Assembly: GCA_963709505.1 (NCBI GenBank) | Contig: CAVPXC010000005.1 | Span: forward strand, 279,218 to 343,217 | DNA from: CAVPXC01 sp963709505 | Lineage (GTDB): Bacteria > Chloroflexota > Anaerolineae > JAAEKA01 | Reading direction: 5' to 3' | Length of the DNA: 64,000 bases | Shown here: in pieces, positions 9,634-20,079 of the stretch | How the letters are laid out: the number at the start of each line of letters is the position of its first letter | Numbering within the stretch: position 1 is the first letter of the stretch | Notes under the pieces: model-generated | The model's input: only the letters and a program-made list of their open reading frames with translations | The model's database searches: none | What the model was told of the DNA's origin: nothing | Program-made: the position numbers and the translations under genes

Positions 9634-11033
9634 TTGGGCAAGCCGCCGGCGCCGTTCAACTGGGGAAGCAGCACTTCGAAAGTCGACCCTTTGCCTAGCT
9701 CACTCTCGACCTCCAATGTGCCGCCGTGAGCTTCGGCAATTGACCTGGCGATACTGAGCCCGAGGCCACTGCCGCCCGCCTTGCGCGTGCGTGCGCGATC
9801 CACCCGCCAGAAGCGGTCGAAAATATGCGGCAAATCTTCGGATGCGATGCCAATGCCGGTGTCTGCCACACAAACGCGCACCCAGCCATCGGGCCGGAGG
9901 TTTAGGCTCAACGTGACCGTGCCGCCTTCGGGCGTATAGGCGATCGCGTTACTGACCAGGTTGAGCAACAACTGCTTGAGCCGGTCGGCGTCCCCTTGCA
10001 CAAGCGCCTGGTCTTCGTGCCCCAAACGTACCTTCTGCCGGCCATTGGCCATCAGCTGCGCCTCGCGATAGACCTCCAACAACACCGTATCTACCTCAAC
10101 TGGCTTCATGTGCAGCGTCAGGCCGCCTTCGGCCTCTGCCAGCAGCAACAGATCGCGAACCAGCCGGCTCATGCGTGCGACCTCGGCATCGATCGCTTCC
10201 AAGCTCTCCTGCAGCATGTGCGGATCCCGAGCTACGCCGCGCCGCAGCAGGTCGATGTTGCCCTGGATAGTTGCCAGCGGAGTGCGCAGCTCGTGCGAGA
10301 CATCGGCCACGAGCTGGCGCTGTGTCTCGAACAGATCTTGAAGACGCTCCATCATGTCGTTGAAGGTCTCGGCCAATTGACCGACCTCATCGTTGGGGTA
10401 GGCGCCCTCGATCCGCTGGTTGAGATCCTCGGCCAGGGCGATACGGCTGGTTGTCTCGGCGATCTGGTTCAAGGGCCGCAATGCCGTACCCGAGATCGCA
10501 GCACCACCCACAGCTGCCAGCACCAGCGCAATCCCGCTGCCTGCCAGCAGCGCCAACCGAACGGTCTCCAACATCTGCTGGATGGGAGTCAGCGACTGCG
10601 CCACCTGTACCACAGCCGCGATATCGCCTGTTGGCGAGCGCACTGGCGCGCTATAAATGCGCAAGGTGTTTTCGCTATCCTGCCAGGTATAGAGGGCAGA
10701 CTCGCCCTGAAGATTCCTCTGCTTGGTTGTGTCCGGCCACGGCAGACGCATGTCGCCCAAGTTAGGCGATGAATTGATCAACTCACCCGCAGCTGTGGTC
10801 GCCTGGGCAAAAACCTGGGAGGAGAGCACGATCGCCGTGGGCATTTGGGCCGCGGTTGGGTCGATGTTTTTTTCGAAGATCTTGACGATTTGCTCGGCCT
10901 GGCTGCGGATCGTGTCGTCCACCTGATTGGACAGAGCGCGCGCCAACACAGCGTGAAACACAAACGCAAACGTCAGCAGCATCAGCGCCAGCAGGATCGT
11001 GTACCAGAGGGTCAAACGAAAGCGCAGAGTCAT
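9612..11033 (-). CDS. Membrane sensor histidine kinase
   Basis: A 473-residue kinase of the OmpR-partner type. It has TM1 at about residues 9-30, an extracytoplasmic sensor region of about 125 residues, TM2 at about 155-180, and HAMP (LRPLNQIAETTSRIA). HisKA follows with phospho-acceptor His in DVSHELRTPLATIQGN (near residue 248), then HATPase boxes N (LLNLVSNAIAYTPEGG), G1 (VADTGIGI), F (FDRFWRVD) and G2 (GGSGLGLSI). The ATG at 11033 is chosen because the sequence before it is unlike a kinase. It lies downstream of its response regulator on the same strand (105 bases). Its last residues (PKERTFLP) are encoded by a dispersed hairpin, so the C-terminus has been rewritten by a repeat. Confidence 0.9.
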   Translation of the reverse strand: MTLRFRLTLWYTILLALMLLTFAFVFHAVLARALSNQVDDTIRSQAEQIVKIFEKNIDPTAAQMPTAIVLSSQVFAQATTAAGELINSSPNLGDMRLPWPDTTKQRNLQGESALYTWQDSENTLRIYSAPVRSPTGDIAAVVQVAQSLTPIQQMLETVRLALLAGSGIALVLAAVGGAAISGTALRPLNQIAETTSRIALAEDLNQRIEGAYPNDEVGQLAETFNDMMERLQDLFETQRQLVADVSHELRTPLATIQGNIDLLRRGVARDPHMLQESLEAIDAEVARMSRLVRDLLLLAEAEGGLTLHMKPVEVDTVLLEVYREAQLMANGRQKVRLGHEDQALVQGDADRLKQLLLNLVSNAIAYTPEGGTVTLSLNLRPDGWVRVCVADTGIGIASEDLPHIFDRFWRVDRARTRKAGGSGLGLSIARSIAEAHGGTLEVESELGKGSTFEVLLPQLNGAGGLPKERTFLP

Positions 11034-11138
11034 TAATGGTTGGTCAGGTCTTGAGCGTGTGGGCACATCTCAACTGTGCATCCAGATCATTAATGCCAGG
11101 TGATACGCCAGTGAAAAAGGTCTAAGGAATCGCTGAGG

Positions 11139-11822
11139 CTACTCCTCGCGCAGCACGTAGCCGACTCCACGAACGGTGTGCAGCAGTCGAGGCTCGCCGT
11201 TGGCCTCCAACTTGGCGCGCAGATACCGGATGTAGACCTCGATGATATTGCTTTCGCCCCCGAAATCATAGTTCCAGATGCGGTCGTAAATCAGGTCCCG
11301 GGTCAGAACCTGGCGCGGGTTGCGGATGAAAAGCTCCAGGAGATCGAACTCCTTAGCAGTCAACTCGAGCCGCCGATCTCCGCGCAGGGCCTCCCGGCTG
11401 CTCGGATACAGGGTCAAATCCGCGAAATGCAGGATTTCCTGTCTGGCCGGCGCCTGACGCCGGCGAAGCAGCGCGCGGATACGGGCAAGCAGCTCTTCGA
11501 AGTGGAAATCCGCCTTGACCACGTAGTCGTCCGCCCCGCTATCCAGGCCCTGCACTTTGTCGCTTAACGTGCCGCGCGCGGTCAGCACCAGAATAGGCAC
11601 ATCGCTTGCCGCCCGCAGACGCCGGCACACCTCCAGCCCATCCAACGCTCCGGGCAGCATCAAGTCGAGCACCACCAGATCCGGCAGCCGATCGCGGGAA
11701 TTGCTCAAAGCGGTCTCGCCATCACCGGCCAACTCCACCTGATATCCCTCGAAGATCAGGCCGCGCCGCAGCAAATCCGCCATGCGTGGATCGTCTTCTA
11801 CCACCAGAATGCGTTCAGACAT
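11139..11822 (-). CDS. OmpR/PhoB-family response regulator
   Basis: A 227-residue regulator. The receiver domain (1-120) has acidic pair ED at 9-10, phospho-acceptor Asp53 (VVLDLMLPG), Thr in LTARG and Lys in VVKADF. A winged-helix DNA-binding domain (about 130-225) ends in GEPRLLHTVRGVGYVLRE. It precedes the histidine kinase gene, so both form one operon read on the minus strand. ATG 11822 is used because upstream codons look non-coding. The target genes are not evident; moxR starts divergently 180 bases away and could be one. Confidence 0.9.
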   Translation of the reverse strand: MSERILVVEDDPRMADLLRRGLIFEGYQVELAGDGETALSNSRDRLPDLVVLDLMLPGALDGLEVCRRLRAASDVPILVLTARGTLSDKVQGLDSGADDYVVKADFHFEELLARIRALLRRRQAPARQEILHFADLTLYPSSREALRGDRRLELTAKEFDLLELFIRNPRQVLTRDLIYDRIWNYDFGGESNIIEVYIRYLRAKLEANGEPRLLHTVRGVGYVLREE

Positions 11823-11925
11823 GGCGGGATTATAGCACCACAGCGCAACTTTGTCATGCCAGGCTGTCTGCGGCGAAGCACACCTACACCGCACGCATAT
11901 GCAGGTGTCCCGGACTGCCCTGCAA

Positions 11926-11955
11926 TTGTTCGTTGCAGCACTGTCAAGGTATAAT
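11926..11955 (+). promoter_or_regulatory. Sigma70-type promoter for moxR
   Basis: TTGTTC (11926-11931) and TATAAT (11950-11955) are separated by 18 bases, 46 bases before the moxR start. A TTGGAGAA ribosome site lies at about 11983-11990. It also lies upstream of the divergent regulator. Confidence 0.55.
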
Positions 11956-12001
11956 TGGTGTGCTATCATCTTTCCATCACCCTTTTGGAGAACCGAGTTT
12001 T

Positions 12002-12964
<963 letters not shown>

Positions 12965-13042
12965 AGCGGAGATTGCTTCGTCCGCTCCGCGGTCGCAACG
13001 GAATACTGTGCGAATCCGCTCGAAGTGACAGCAACTTGGCCC

Positions 13043-13082
13043 GTCATTGCGAGAAAGCCCTGGAATCGACGAAGCAATCCGA
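13043..13082. repeat. GTCATTGCGAG...GAAGCAATCC dispersed repeat
   Basis: The 136-base gap between moxR and the DUF58 gene holds a sequence of the widespread type CGTCATTGCGAG ... CGAAGCAATCC, whose ends are partly complementary to an upstream GATTGCTTCGTC at about 12970. No gene was seen. Confidence 0.55.
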
Positions 13083-13100
13083 AACGGATGATCGAAAACC

Positions 13101-14426
13101 GTGCGTATCTCATGGTGGTTCATCGGACTGTGGCTGCTTTCGCTGGTCTTTGCGCTATTCTTCGCCGAGCGCAATCGCAGCGTGGCTGTTTCCGTAGCTT
13201 ATCTGCTCACGGCCATTGTGGTTCTCTCGTTCCTCTGGTCTTGGCTCAATGTACGTTGGGTGCGCATCGGTCGGTATACGCGCTCGCGTCGATCCCAGGT
13301 GGGCCGCGTCGCCGAGGAGCAATTCGAAGTTGTCAACAGCGGCCGGTTGCCCAAGCTTTGGTTAGAAGTGCGAGACCACTCGGACCTACCCCAGCATGAC
13401 GCCAGCCGGGTGCTGGGTACCGTAGCAGCCCGTCATCGGCGGCGGTGGATGGTGCGTACCATGTGCTTGCAGCGCGGTCGATATCGCCTGGGCCCGCTCA
13501 CCCTGAAAAGCAGCGATCCGTTGGGCCTGTTTCCAAGAGAGCGCCAACTCCCGGCCACGTCGATCATGCTCGTCTATCCGGCCACGCTTGACTTACCGGG
13601 CTTCACGCCGCCCGTGGGTATGCTGCCCGGTGGTGACGCCATGCGCAGACGCACGCATTACATCACCACCAACGTGTCGACTGTGCGCGACTACGTGCCC
13701 GGCGACAGCTTCAACCGAATCCACTGGCGCTCGACCGCTCGTACCGGCCGCATGATCGTCAAGGAATTCGAGCTGGATCCGACCGCCGACATATGGATCG
13801 TGTTGGATTTGGATAAGGGCGCACACGCCGAGAGCCCGTGGAGTCCTCCGGAGCAGGAGGTAGGCCCGGCCGTTCTGCGCCACGGCAGCGTGGGCCTTAC
13901 CTTGCAGCCCAGCACGATGGAATACGCAGCGACGATTGCGGCCAGCCTGGCTCGGCATTTCGCCATGGAAGGCCGTTCGGTCGGGTTCGTAGCCTACGGA
14001 GAGCATCGCGAGCTCATTCAGGCCGATCGAGGCGAGCGACAGCTAACCAAGATCCTGGAAACCCTCGCGGTCATCAACCCTACTGGCACGATCCCGTTTT
14101 CGCAGGTGTTGACCGCCGAGATGGAACATCTGCCGCGCCACACGACCGTGTTGGCCATCACGCCGTCCACCGACCGCACCTGGGTGGCAGCGATGCGCGA
14201 CATACGCCGGCGCGGTGTGAACGGTCTCGCGGTGCTGTTGGCAGCGAACACCTTCGGCATGGCCCCGCCGTACCGGGAAACCCTGGCCGAGTTGCTTGCC
14301 AGCGGGATCCCGACGCACCTGGTGGCCAACGGACAGGACATAGCCATCGCGCTCAGCAAGCGCGTGACTTCGTTGGATGCGACTTCCTTAACACCCGCCG
14401 GTGAACGGCAGGAGGAGAGACAATGA
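13101..14426 (+). CDS. DUF58 protein, MoxR partner
   Basis: A 441-residue protein with two N-terminal membrane segments (about residues 3-22 and 28-46), then a beta-rich domain and the DUF58 core: TTNVSTVRDYVPGDSFNRIHWRSTARTG is followed by a VWA-like fold (IWIVLDLDKG). DUF58 proteins work with MoxR ATPases, probably in envelope protein assembly. The GTG at 13101 is the only start before the first membrane segment. ATGA at 14423-14426 joins it to the next gene. Confidence 0.85.
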   Translation: MRISWWFIGLWLLSLVFALFFAERNRSVAVSVAYLLTAIVVLSFLWSWLNVRWVRIGRYTRSRRSQVGRVAEEQFEVVNSGRLPKLWLEVRDHSDLPQHDASRVLGTVAARHRRRWMVRTMCLQRGRYRLGPLTLKSSDPLGLFPRERQLPATSIMLVYPATLDLPGFTPPVGMLPGGDAMRRRTHYITTNVSTVRDYVPGDSFNRIHWRSTARTGRMIVKEFELDPTADIWIVLDLDKGAHAESPWSPPEQEVGPAVLRHGSVGLTLQPSTMEYAATIAASLARHFAMEGRSVGFVAYGEHRELIQADRGERQLTKILETLAVINPTGTIPFSQVLTAEMEHLPRHTTVLAITPSTDRTWVAAMRDIRRRGVNGLAVLLAANTFGMAPPYRETLAELLASGIPTHLVANGQDIAIALSKRVTSLDATSLTPAGERQEERQ

Positions 14427-14822
14427 AAACACGGACAGTACTTCAAGCAAAACGGTTGGGCATCGTTAGCTGCAATGGCAGAAGACCTTCTCGACGACAT
14501 CGTCCGGCGCATGGCTGACGACGATATCAGCGCGCTGGTCGTCACCAGCAAAGAGGGCCACCTTGACGGCATCATCACGCGCAGCGACATACTGCGCGCC
14601 TATGCTGAGTCGGAAACCTGGCGCGCGGATACGGTTGAACGGTACATGACGCGCAACGTGATCACCGTCACCCCGGACACCAAGCTCATCGATGCGGCGA
14701 ACCTACTGGTGAACAAACATATCCACCGCGTGGTCATCGTTCGCGAAGAGGAAGACGGCAAACGGCCCATCGCCGTGATCTCCGACAGCGATCTGGTGTG
14801 CGACCTGGCGGATATGGCCTGA
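14423..14822 (+). CDS. CBS-pair protein, frameshifted near its start
   Basis: Two CBS domains bind adenosine nucleotides and usually regulate a partner. ATG 14423 overlaps the DUF58 stop and gives MKTRTVLQAKRLGIVS, a typical CBS-protein opening, but the frame then runs off. Dropping one G of the GG at 14477-14478 joins it to AEDLLDDIVRRMADDDISALVVT and on to 14822. As assembled, only an ATG at 14475 would give an intact 115-residue product without the first strand. An assembly indel is likely. Confidence 0.7.
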
Positions 14823-14985
14823 GCAGAGAACTGCGGATTGCGGAGGCGCGGACCAGAGTTGTCTTTGCGATTGTTGCAGGTGGCGCAAGGTGGCAGGTGG
14901 CAAGTCGCAAGTCTTCTGCAACCTGCACCGTGCAACCTGCCACCCTGCAACCTGCAACAATCGCGGCGTTGCAACGCGGCCGCGC
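14823..14985. repeat. Intergenic repeats before ftsY
   Basis: One CTGCGGATTGCGGAGGCGCGGACC copy (14829-14852) is followed by GGTGGCAAGT and GCAACCT units of period about 7 in opposite orientations (14876-14965). No gene is visible in the 206-base gap. Confidence 0.6.
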
Positions 14986-15028
14986 ATGAGATATCAACCT
15001 AGATGTCAGTAGAAGACGAGAAAAATAA

Positions 15029-15979
15029 GTGCTAAAGCTATTTCGCCGATCGCAGGAAGAAGAGAAGGCCGACGAGCAGCGGCTGCACGACAGCCTGGAA
15101 AAGACTCGCGGCGGCCTCTTTGGCCGCCTTGGCAGCATCTTCCAGGCTAACGAAATCACCGAGGAGACCTGGGATGAGCTTGAAGAAACGCTCATCTTGG
15201 GCGATGTCGGCGCAGAAACCAGCGCAGCGCTGGTGGACCGCGTGCGTGCGCGCGTGAACAAAGAAGGCATCAAACGCTCCGATCAGGCGCAGGGCGTGCT
15301 CAAACAGGAGATGTTGGCCATCCTGGGAGGCGCCGAGCAACCGATGGAGATCGACGAGCCGCGAATGCTTACCGTCGCGTTGGTTGTAGGCGTCAACGGC
15401 TCTGGCAAGACCACGAGCATCGCCAAGCTGGCTAAGCTGTACAAGGACCACGGCCGTAAGGTGGTGCTGGCGGCCGCTGACACCTTCCGAGCCGCCGCAG
15501 TGCAACAGCTCCAGATCTGGGGCGAACGCGTGGGAGTCGACGTCATTGCCCAGGGTCAGGGTGCTGATCCCGGCGCGGTGGTCTATGATGCCATTCGGGC
15601 CTGTCAGGAAAGCCGCAAAGCCGATCTGTTGATCGTCGACACAGCCGGAAGGCTGCACACGAAGTTCAACCTGATGAAAGAACTGGAGAAGGTCTACAAC
15701 GTCTGTGCCCGCCAGGTGCACAAGGCGCCTCACGAGACCTTCCTGGTGCTGGATGCCACCACCGGACAAAACGCGCTGAGCCAGGCGCGTCACTTCAAGG
15801 AGGCGGTGCGAGTCAGCGGTGTCATTCTGACCAAGTTAGACGGCACAGCCAAAGGCGGTATCGTCTTTGCCATCGCCCAAGAGCTAGGCGTGCCGGTGCG
15901 CTTCGTCGGTACCGGTGAGAAAATGGACGATATGGCGCCGTTCGACGCCAAGGTGTTTGTCGATTCGCTGTTCGCGTAA
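15029..15979 (+). CDS. ftsY: Signal recognition particle receptor FtsY
   Basis: A 316-residue SRP GTPase that docks ribosome-SRP complexes at the membrane. The N domain covers about residues 15-100. The G domain has GVNGSGKTTSIAKLA (G1, near residue 122), AADTFRAAAVQQL, DTAGRLHTK (G3) and LTKLDGTAKGG (G4). The acidic A domain is very short, as in many non-proteobacterial FtsY proteins. The start is GTG 15029. The gene is intact and followed closely by prfB. Confidence 0.95.
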   Translation: MLKLFRRSQEEEKADEQRLHDSLEKTRGGLFGRLGSIFQANEITEETWDELEETLILGDVGAETSAALVDRVRARVNKEGIKRSDQAQGVLKQEMLAILGGAEQPMEIDEPRMLTVALVVGVNGSGKTTSIAKLAKLYKDHGRKVVLAAADTFRAAAVQQLQIWGERVGVDVIAQGQGADPGAVVYDAIRACQESRKADLLIVDTAGRLHTKFNLMKELEKVYNVCARQVHKAPHETFLVLDATTGQNALSQARHFKEAVRVSGVILTKLDGTAKGGIVFAIAQELGVPVRFVGTGEKMDDMAPFDAKVFVDSLFA

Positions 15980-16042
15980 GTTTCTCCCGGAAACGAGAAT
16001 GCGGGCAGCGCATTGGTATAGAAAAGGAGTTGATGAGAAATC

Positions 16043-17159
16043 ATGGAAGAGACCAGGCTATTGCTTCAAGATTTGAGCGAGCGCATTGCTTCGCTCAGGG
16101 GGCGTCTTTGACGTCCCGGGCAAGCAAGAACTGATCGCACAGCTAGACCAGAAAGCGGCAGATCCAGGGATTTGGGAAGATCCACAGACGGCTCAGCAGA
16201 TGATGCGGCAGCTCTTCGAGCTGAAAGACACGGTAGCGGCATGGGATGGGCTGGTGCAGCGGGTGCAGGATGCACTTGAGTTGCTAGCGCTGGCCGAAGC
16301 TGAGCAGGACGGCGAAACGGCGGAGGCCCTTGCTGTCGACGCGGAAGAGATCGCCGCCGAGCTCGACAAGCGCGAGTTTGCGCTAGCCCTTAGCGGTTCG
16401 CACGACCGCGGCAGCGCGATCCTGGCCATCCACGCCGGCGCAGGCGGCACCGAGGCGCAAGACTGGGCCGAGATGCTGCAGCGCATGTACTTGCGCTGGG
16501 CCGAGCGCCGCGGCTACAACGCCAGCATCGCCGACCGCACCGAAGGCGAAGAAGCCGGCATCAAAAGCGTGACCGTTGAGATCGAGGGCGAGTGGGTGTA
16601 CGGCTATCTCAGTTCGGAGCGGGGCGTGCACCGTCTGGTGCGCATCAGTCCCTTCGATTCGGCATCTCGTCGCCATACGTCGTTCGCTCTGGTGGAGGTG
16701 TTGCCGTTGCTCGATGATGACATCGAGATTGAGATCAATCCCGACGACATCAGAATGGACGTCTACCGGGCCGGCAGCGCCGGCGGCCAGCACATGCAGA
16801 AGAATTCCACCGCGGTGCGGCTGACCCACATTCCAACCGGCACGGTAGTAACCTGCCAGAACGAGCGCAGCCAGAGTCAGAACCGCCAATCGGCAATGCG
16901 CGTGCTGCGCGGCAAGCTCTATGACATGGAGCTTCAGAAGCGCGAGGAGAAAATGGAGCGGCTCAAGGGCAAGCACGTAGAAATGGGCTGGGGCAACCAA
17001 ATCCGCTCTTACGTGCTGCAGCCATACCAGATGGTCAAGGATCTGCGCACGGACTACGAGGTTGGTAATCCGCAGACCGTACTGGATGGCAACCTGGATG
17101 GGTTCATGGAAGCCTGGCTAAAGGCCAGGGTCGGTGAAAGCGAAAACAGCAACAACTAA
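16043..17159 (+). CDS. prfB: Peptide chain release factor 2, programmed +1 frameshift
   Basis: RF2 releases peptides at UGA and UAA. The gene opens with 22 sense codons (ATG 16043, ribosome site AAAGGAG) up to an in-frame TGA at 16109. It then continues in the +1 frame from GAC 16110 (FDVPGKQELIAQL) to TAA 17159, giving about 371 residues. The stop-codon recognition motif SPF (RISPFDSASRRHT) and the catalytic GGQ (GSAGGQHMQKNSTAVRLTH) are present. The arrangement is the classical autoregulated frameshift: low RF2 allows slippage at CTT-TGA. Confidence 0.96.
16097..16112 (+). promoter_or_regulatory. RF2 +1 recoding site
   Basis: AGGGGGCGTCTTTGAC contains the internal Shine-Dalgarno-like AGGGGG, spacer CGT, slippery CTT and the in-frame TGA followed by C. 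This is the canonical layout of prfB autoregulation. Confidence 0.95.
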
Positions 17160-17163
17160 GAGT

Positions 17164-17206
17164 TCAACCGCCTCGGCAGAGCAGCTGCCGGGGCGGTTGA
17201 CTTTTT
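17164..17206 (+). terminator. Terminator after prfB
   Basis: CAACCGCC (17165-17172) pairs with GGCGGTTG (17192-17199), with an inner CGGCAG/CTGCCG stem, followed by ACTTTTTG. It ends the ftsY-prfB unit. Confidence 0.85.
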
Positions 17207-17272
17207 GACGGTGAGAGCGAGAGATGCTTTGCAAAGACCGGCCAAAGAGCGAAGTCAATACCGGACGAGCAC

Positions 17273-19591
17273 TCAGTTAGAGCGAGGCACCATGGGGAGG
17301 TACTGGGCGGGGCGGACAGACACCCTGCCGTAGTGATAGCCGATGTCCGCTTGACCCTGATCCGGTTGTTGGTCCGTTCGAGTAGTCATATTGGCCAGAC
17401 CGGCCGCTTGGGCCGTCTGGCCGCCGGCATCGACCAGTGGACTGGTGCTGGGCTGGCCCGATGGGATCTGAGAAAGGTAGTATGGACCCAGCAAACCGTT
17501 GGTCAGTTGGGGATTGACCGAGAAATCGCTGGCGCCTTGAGCAATGCCGACGTAGTTGCCCAGCGAGTTGCTCCAAAAGCAATTGCGCATCATCTGGGCC
17601 GGCTGGCTGGTACCGCCGATTCCGATACCGTTCTTCTGAACCAAGTTGTACGTCACCACTGGTCTAGCCCCAGTGGTCACGTAAATACCATGGCCGCCTC
17701 CGGCTTGGTCATTGTCGGACACCGTGTTATTAGATATCGTGGCGTTGGAGTTGCTAAGGTAAACGCCATCACCCACGTTGCCGGATCGGTTCCGAGCGAC
17801 CAGATTGTTAGTCACCGTTGGTGAACTATCAAGGATGACTAGCCCGCCCCCGATGTCCTGAGCGACATTGGCAACGATCTGATTGCCGTTCAAGCGCGTC
17901 AACGTGTTGTCGAGATAAACACCAGCACCATGACTGCCGGCCTCGTTGTGACTGATGATACTGTCTGTGATCAGGCTATTGTTATCGTCCATGATCAACA
18001 ACCCTCCGCCGACGCTGCCGGCATGGTTATGGCTGATGCTGCTTTTCTCGATTTGCACCCGAGAGCCACTGACTACAATGATAGCGCCTCCGCTAACCCC
18101 AGCGTGGTTGCCAATGAACGTGCCATAGCGGATCGTGACAACGGCGTTGATGTTAAGAACGATAGCTCCGCCGTAGAGATTGGCATTATTGTCGACGAAT
18201 TCGGAGTTCTCGATGATTGGCGCTGCTCCTTCCTCAATCTGAATAGCGCCGCCATCTCGCTCTGCGAGATTGCCAACAAAGCGGTTGTTGCGCAAGAGAG
18301 GTGTCGCCCGATCGTAGATCTTCATGCCACCGCCCACTTCACCGGCGTGGTTGAAGCTGATGCTATTGCTTTCGATTACACCGCTCGACGCTTCCTGGAT
18401 CACAACGCCTCCGCCATCTATGTTGGCGCGATTGTGCTCAATGCGGTTTTTGCCCAGTTCGACATAAGCCTGGTTGTTGATCACGACCCCTCCGCCAAAC
18501 GAAGTGGCCTGATTGTCGCGAATTGTATTCTGGATGATCCTGGCTTGTCCACCCTGCACATAAATGCCGGCACCGTCAATGGCGTGGTTGTTGGCTATGG
18601 TGTTGCCCACTACCAAAGGATTGCTGGCGGTGTATAGATGAATCGCGCCCCCGACGTTTCTCGCGCTGTTTCCGTCAAAAACACTATTGCGAATCTCTCC
18701 GCCCGTCTGGTTGATCAGAATGGCACCGCCGGTGAGATCAAAAGCCTGATTGTTGGCAAAATAGCTGCTGTCTACCAGAAGCTGCGCCCCGGTGAATGCG
18801 CCGATCGCGCCCCCCCAAACCTGGGCCTGATTGCCAAGAAACTGGCAGTTCGTCACCGTGACCGAGGCGTGGTCGTTCCACAAGCCGCCGCCCTGCCCGG
18901 CATGATTGTTGGTGACAACAACACCATTCATGGTGAGTATGGATTGGTTGAAGGCTACAATCGCACCGCCGCTGTCAACAGCACTGTTGTTTTCAATCGT
19001 GCTGCTGCTCACCGTGGCACGCCCGCCGAAAATACCCAGGCCACCGCCATGGCTGGCCGTGTTATCGTGTATCTGGACCGCCTGCAGTAAAACGTCTGCG
19101 CCCTCCATCGCGCTCACACCACCGCCTATTTGGGTCGCTCTGTTGCCATAGATCGCCACATTGCGGATGGTAGGCATTGCGTTCTGGCGCGCAAAGATAC
19201 CCGCGCCGAAGGCACCACCTCCATTGGTCACTGCCAGCTGTTCAACCACAGTTGCGCGGCCAATGGCTCCTCCTTCGGCGAGGATCACAGGAAACGCGCC
19301 GTTGCTCCGCAGGATCGTCTGTGCAGCGCCGGCGCCGTATAGGCTAACACCAGGTCGCAACGTGATGTGCTCTTGATAGGTCCCGGGACCAATGCGGATG
19401 GTGCTTCCCGCGCTTGCGGCGTTGATGGCTGGCTGGATGGACTGGTAAGTACAGCCGGTGGCGCAGACATCATAAGTTTGGGCCTGCGCCTTGTGGCTTG
19501 GTTCCACAAAGATGGAAAACGGACCCGTGACAGTGATAACTACGATCAGGACCTTGACGACGGCCTGTCGAAAGGAAGGTAGAGCGGTCAT
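17273..19591 (-). CDS. Secreted right-handed beta-helix protein
   Basis: A 772-residue protein with a signal peptide (hydrophobic stretch about residues 9-28, then AQAQTYDVCATGC). It starts with the typical YQSIQPAINAASAGSTIRIGPGTYQEHITL opening segments of pectate-lyase-like helices. More than 20 coils follow, built on NNxAxxxGGGI, NSxF and N-turn patterns, with no obvious catalytic residues. The C-terminus ends YLPMVPRSN, a YLP-type ending I associate with secreted Chloroflexota proteins (inference). ATG 19591 is preferred: it follows a GAGAGGTGACC ribosome site and directly precedes the signal peptide. It is likely a surface adhesin or polysaccharide-binding protein. Confidence 0.8.
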   Translation of the reverse strand: MTALPSFRQAVVKVLIVVITVTGPFSIFVEPSHKAQAQTYDVCATGCTYQSIQPAINAASAGSTIRIGPGTYQEHITLRPGVSLYGAGAAQTILRSNGAFPVILAEGGAIGRATVVEQLAVTNGGGAFGAGIFARQNAMPTIRNVAIYGNRATQIGGGVSAMEGADVLLQAVQIHDNTASHGGGLGIFGGRATVSSSTIENNSAVDSGGAIVAFNQSILTMNGVVVTNNHAGQGGGLWNDHASVTVTNCQFLGNQAQVWGGAIGAFTGAQLLVDSSYFANNQAFDLTGGAILINQTGGEIRNSVFDGNSARNVGGAIHLYTASNPLVVGNTIANNHAIDGAGIYVQGGQARIIQNTIRDNQATSFGGGVVINNQAYVELGKNRIEHNRANIDGGGVVIQEASSGVIESNSISFNHAGEVGGGMKIYDRATPLLRNNRFVGNLAERDGGAIQIEEGAAPIIENSEFVDNNANLYGGAIVLNINAVVTIRYGTFIGNHAGVSGGAIIVVSGSRVQIEKSSISHNHAGSVGGGLLIMDDNNSLITDSIISHNEAGSHGAGVYLDNTLTRLNGNQIVANVAQDIGGGLVILDSSPTVTNNLVARNRSGNVGDGVYLSNSNATISNNTVSDNDQAGGGHGIYVTTGARPVVTYNLVQKNGIGIGGTSQPAQMMRNCFWSNSLGNYVGIAQGASDFSVNPQLTNGLLGPYYLSQIPSGQPSTSPLVDAGGQTAQAAGLANMTTRTDQQPDQGQADIGYHYGRVSVRPAQYLPMVPRSN

Positions 19592-20079
19592 GGTCACCTC
19601 TCTCAAACTAGAATCTATGCGCACATTCCGTACGTGCATAGTCTTACAAGTATAAGGGGCTGCGACACTGCAAGCAATGGGAAATTCGTCCTGACAGTGC
19701 CCTGATCCGGCCAGCAGCCATGCAAGGGTTAAGTGCACGGACACAACACGTTCGCCGTGCGTTGTCTGCGGTTGAAGTACACCTGCATTGCGGCGCTTGC
19801 GCGGGAGCGCGTATTCGATCGCTTGGCAGTTACTGAGTTGATCCAAGTTGCCATCCCCAATGGGCAATATTGGAAAGCAGTGCAAAACGCCAAGGTCAGC
19901 CTCAGCTAAGCCACGAGTGTTGGTAGAAAGAAGCTTTCTGTCGAGGCTGACTGAACGGAGAGCTGAACTATCGAAGCGTGACCTCCCTATCCCAATATGT
20001 TGTGAAGACTATAACTTATCTGGCCTGTCGAGTCAAATACGTTCGAAGGACGTTTGCCCGATGATTGCTCGACGGATGG
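19592..20079. other. Non-coding gap upstream of beta-helix gene
   Basis: These 488 bases hold no convincing gene. An imperfect inverted repeat CTATGCGCAC...GTGCATAG (19615-19641) lies in the probable leader of the beta-helix gene and could be an operator. A second pair, GTCAGCCTC (19894-19902) and GAGGCTGAC (19943-19951), could form a stem. Confidence 0.4.
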
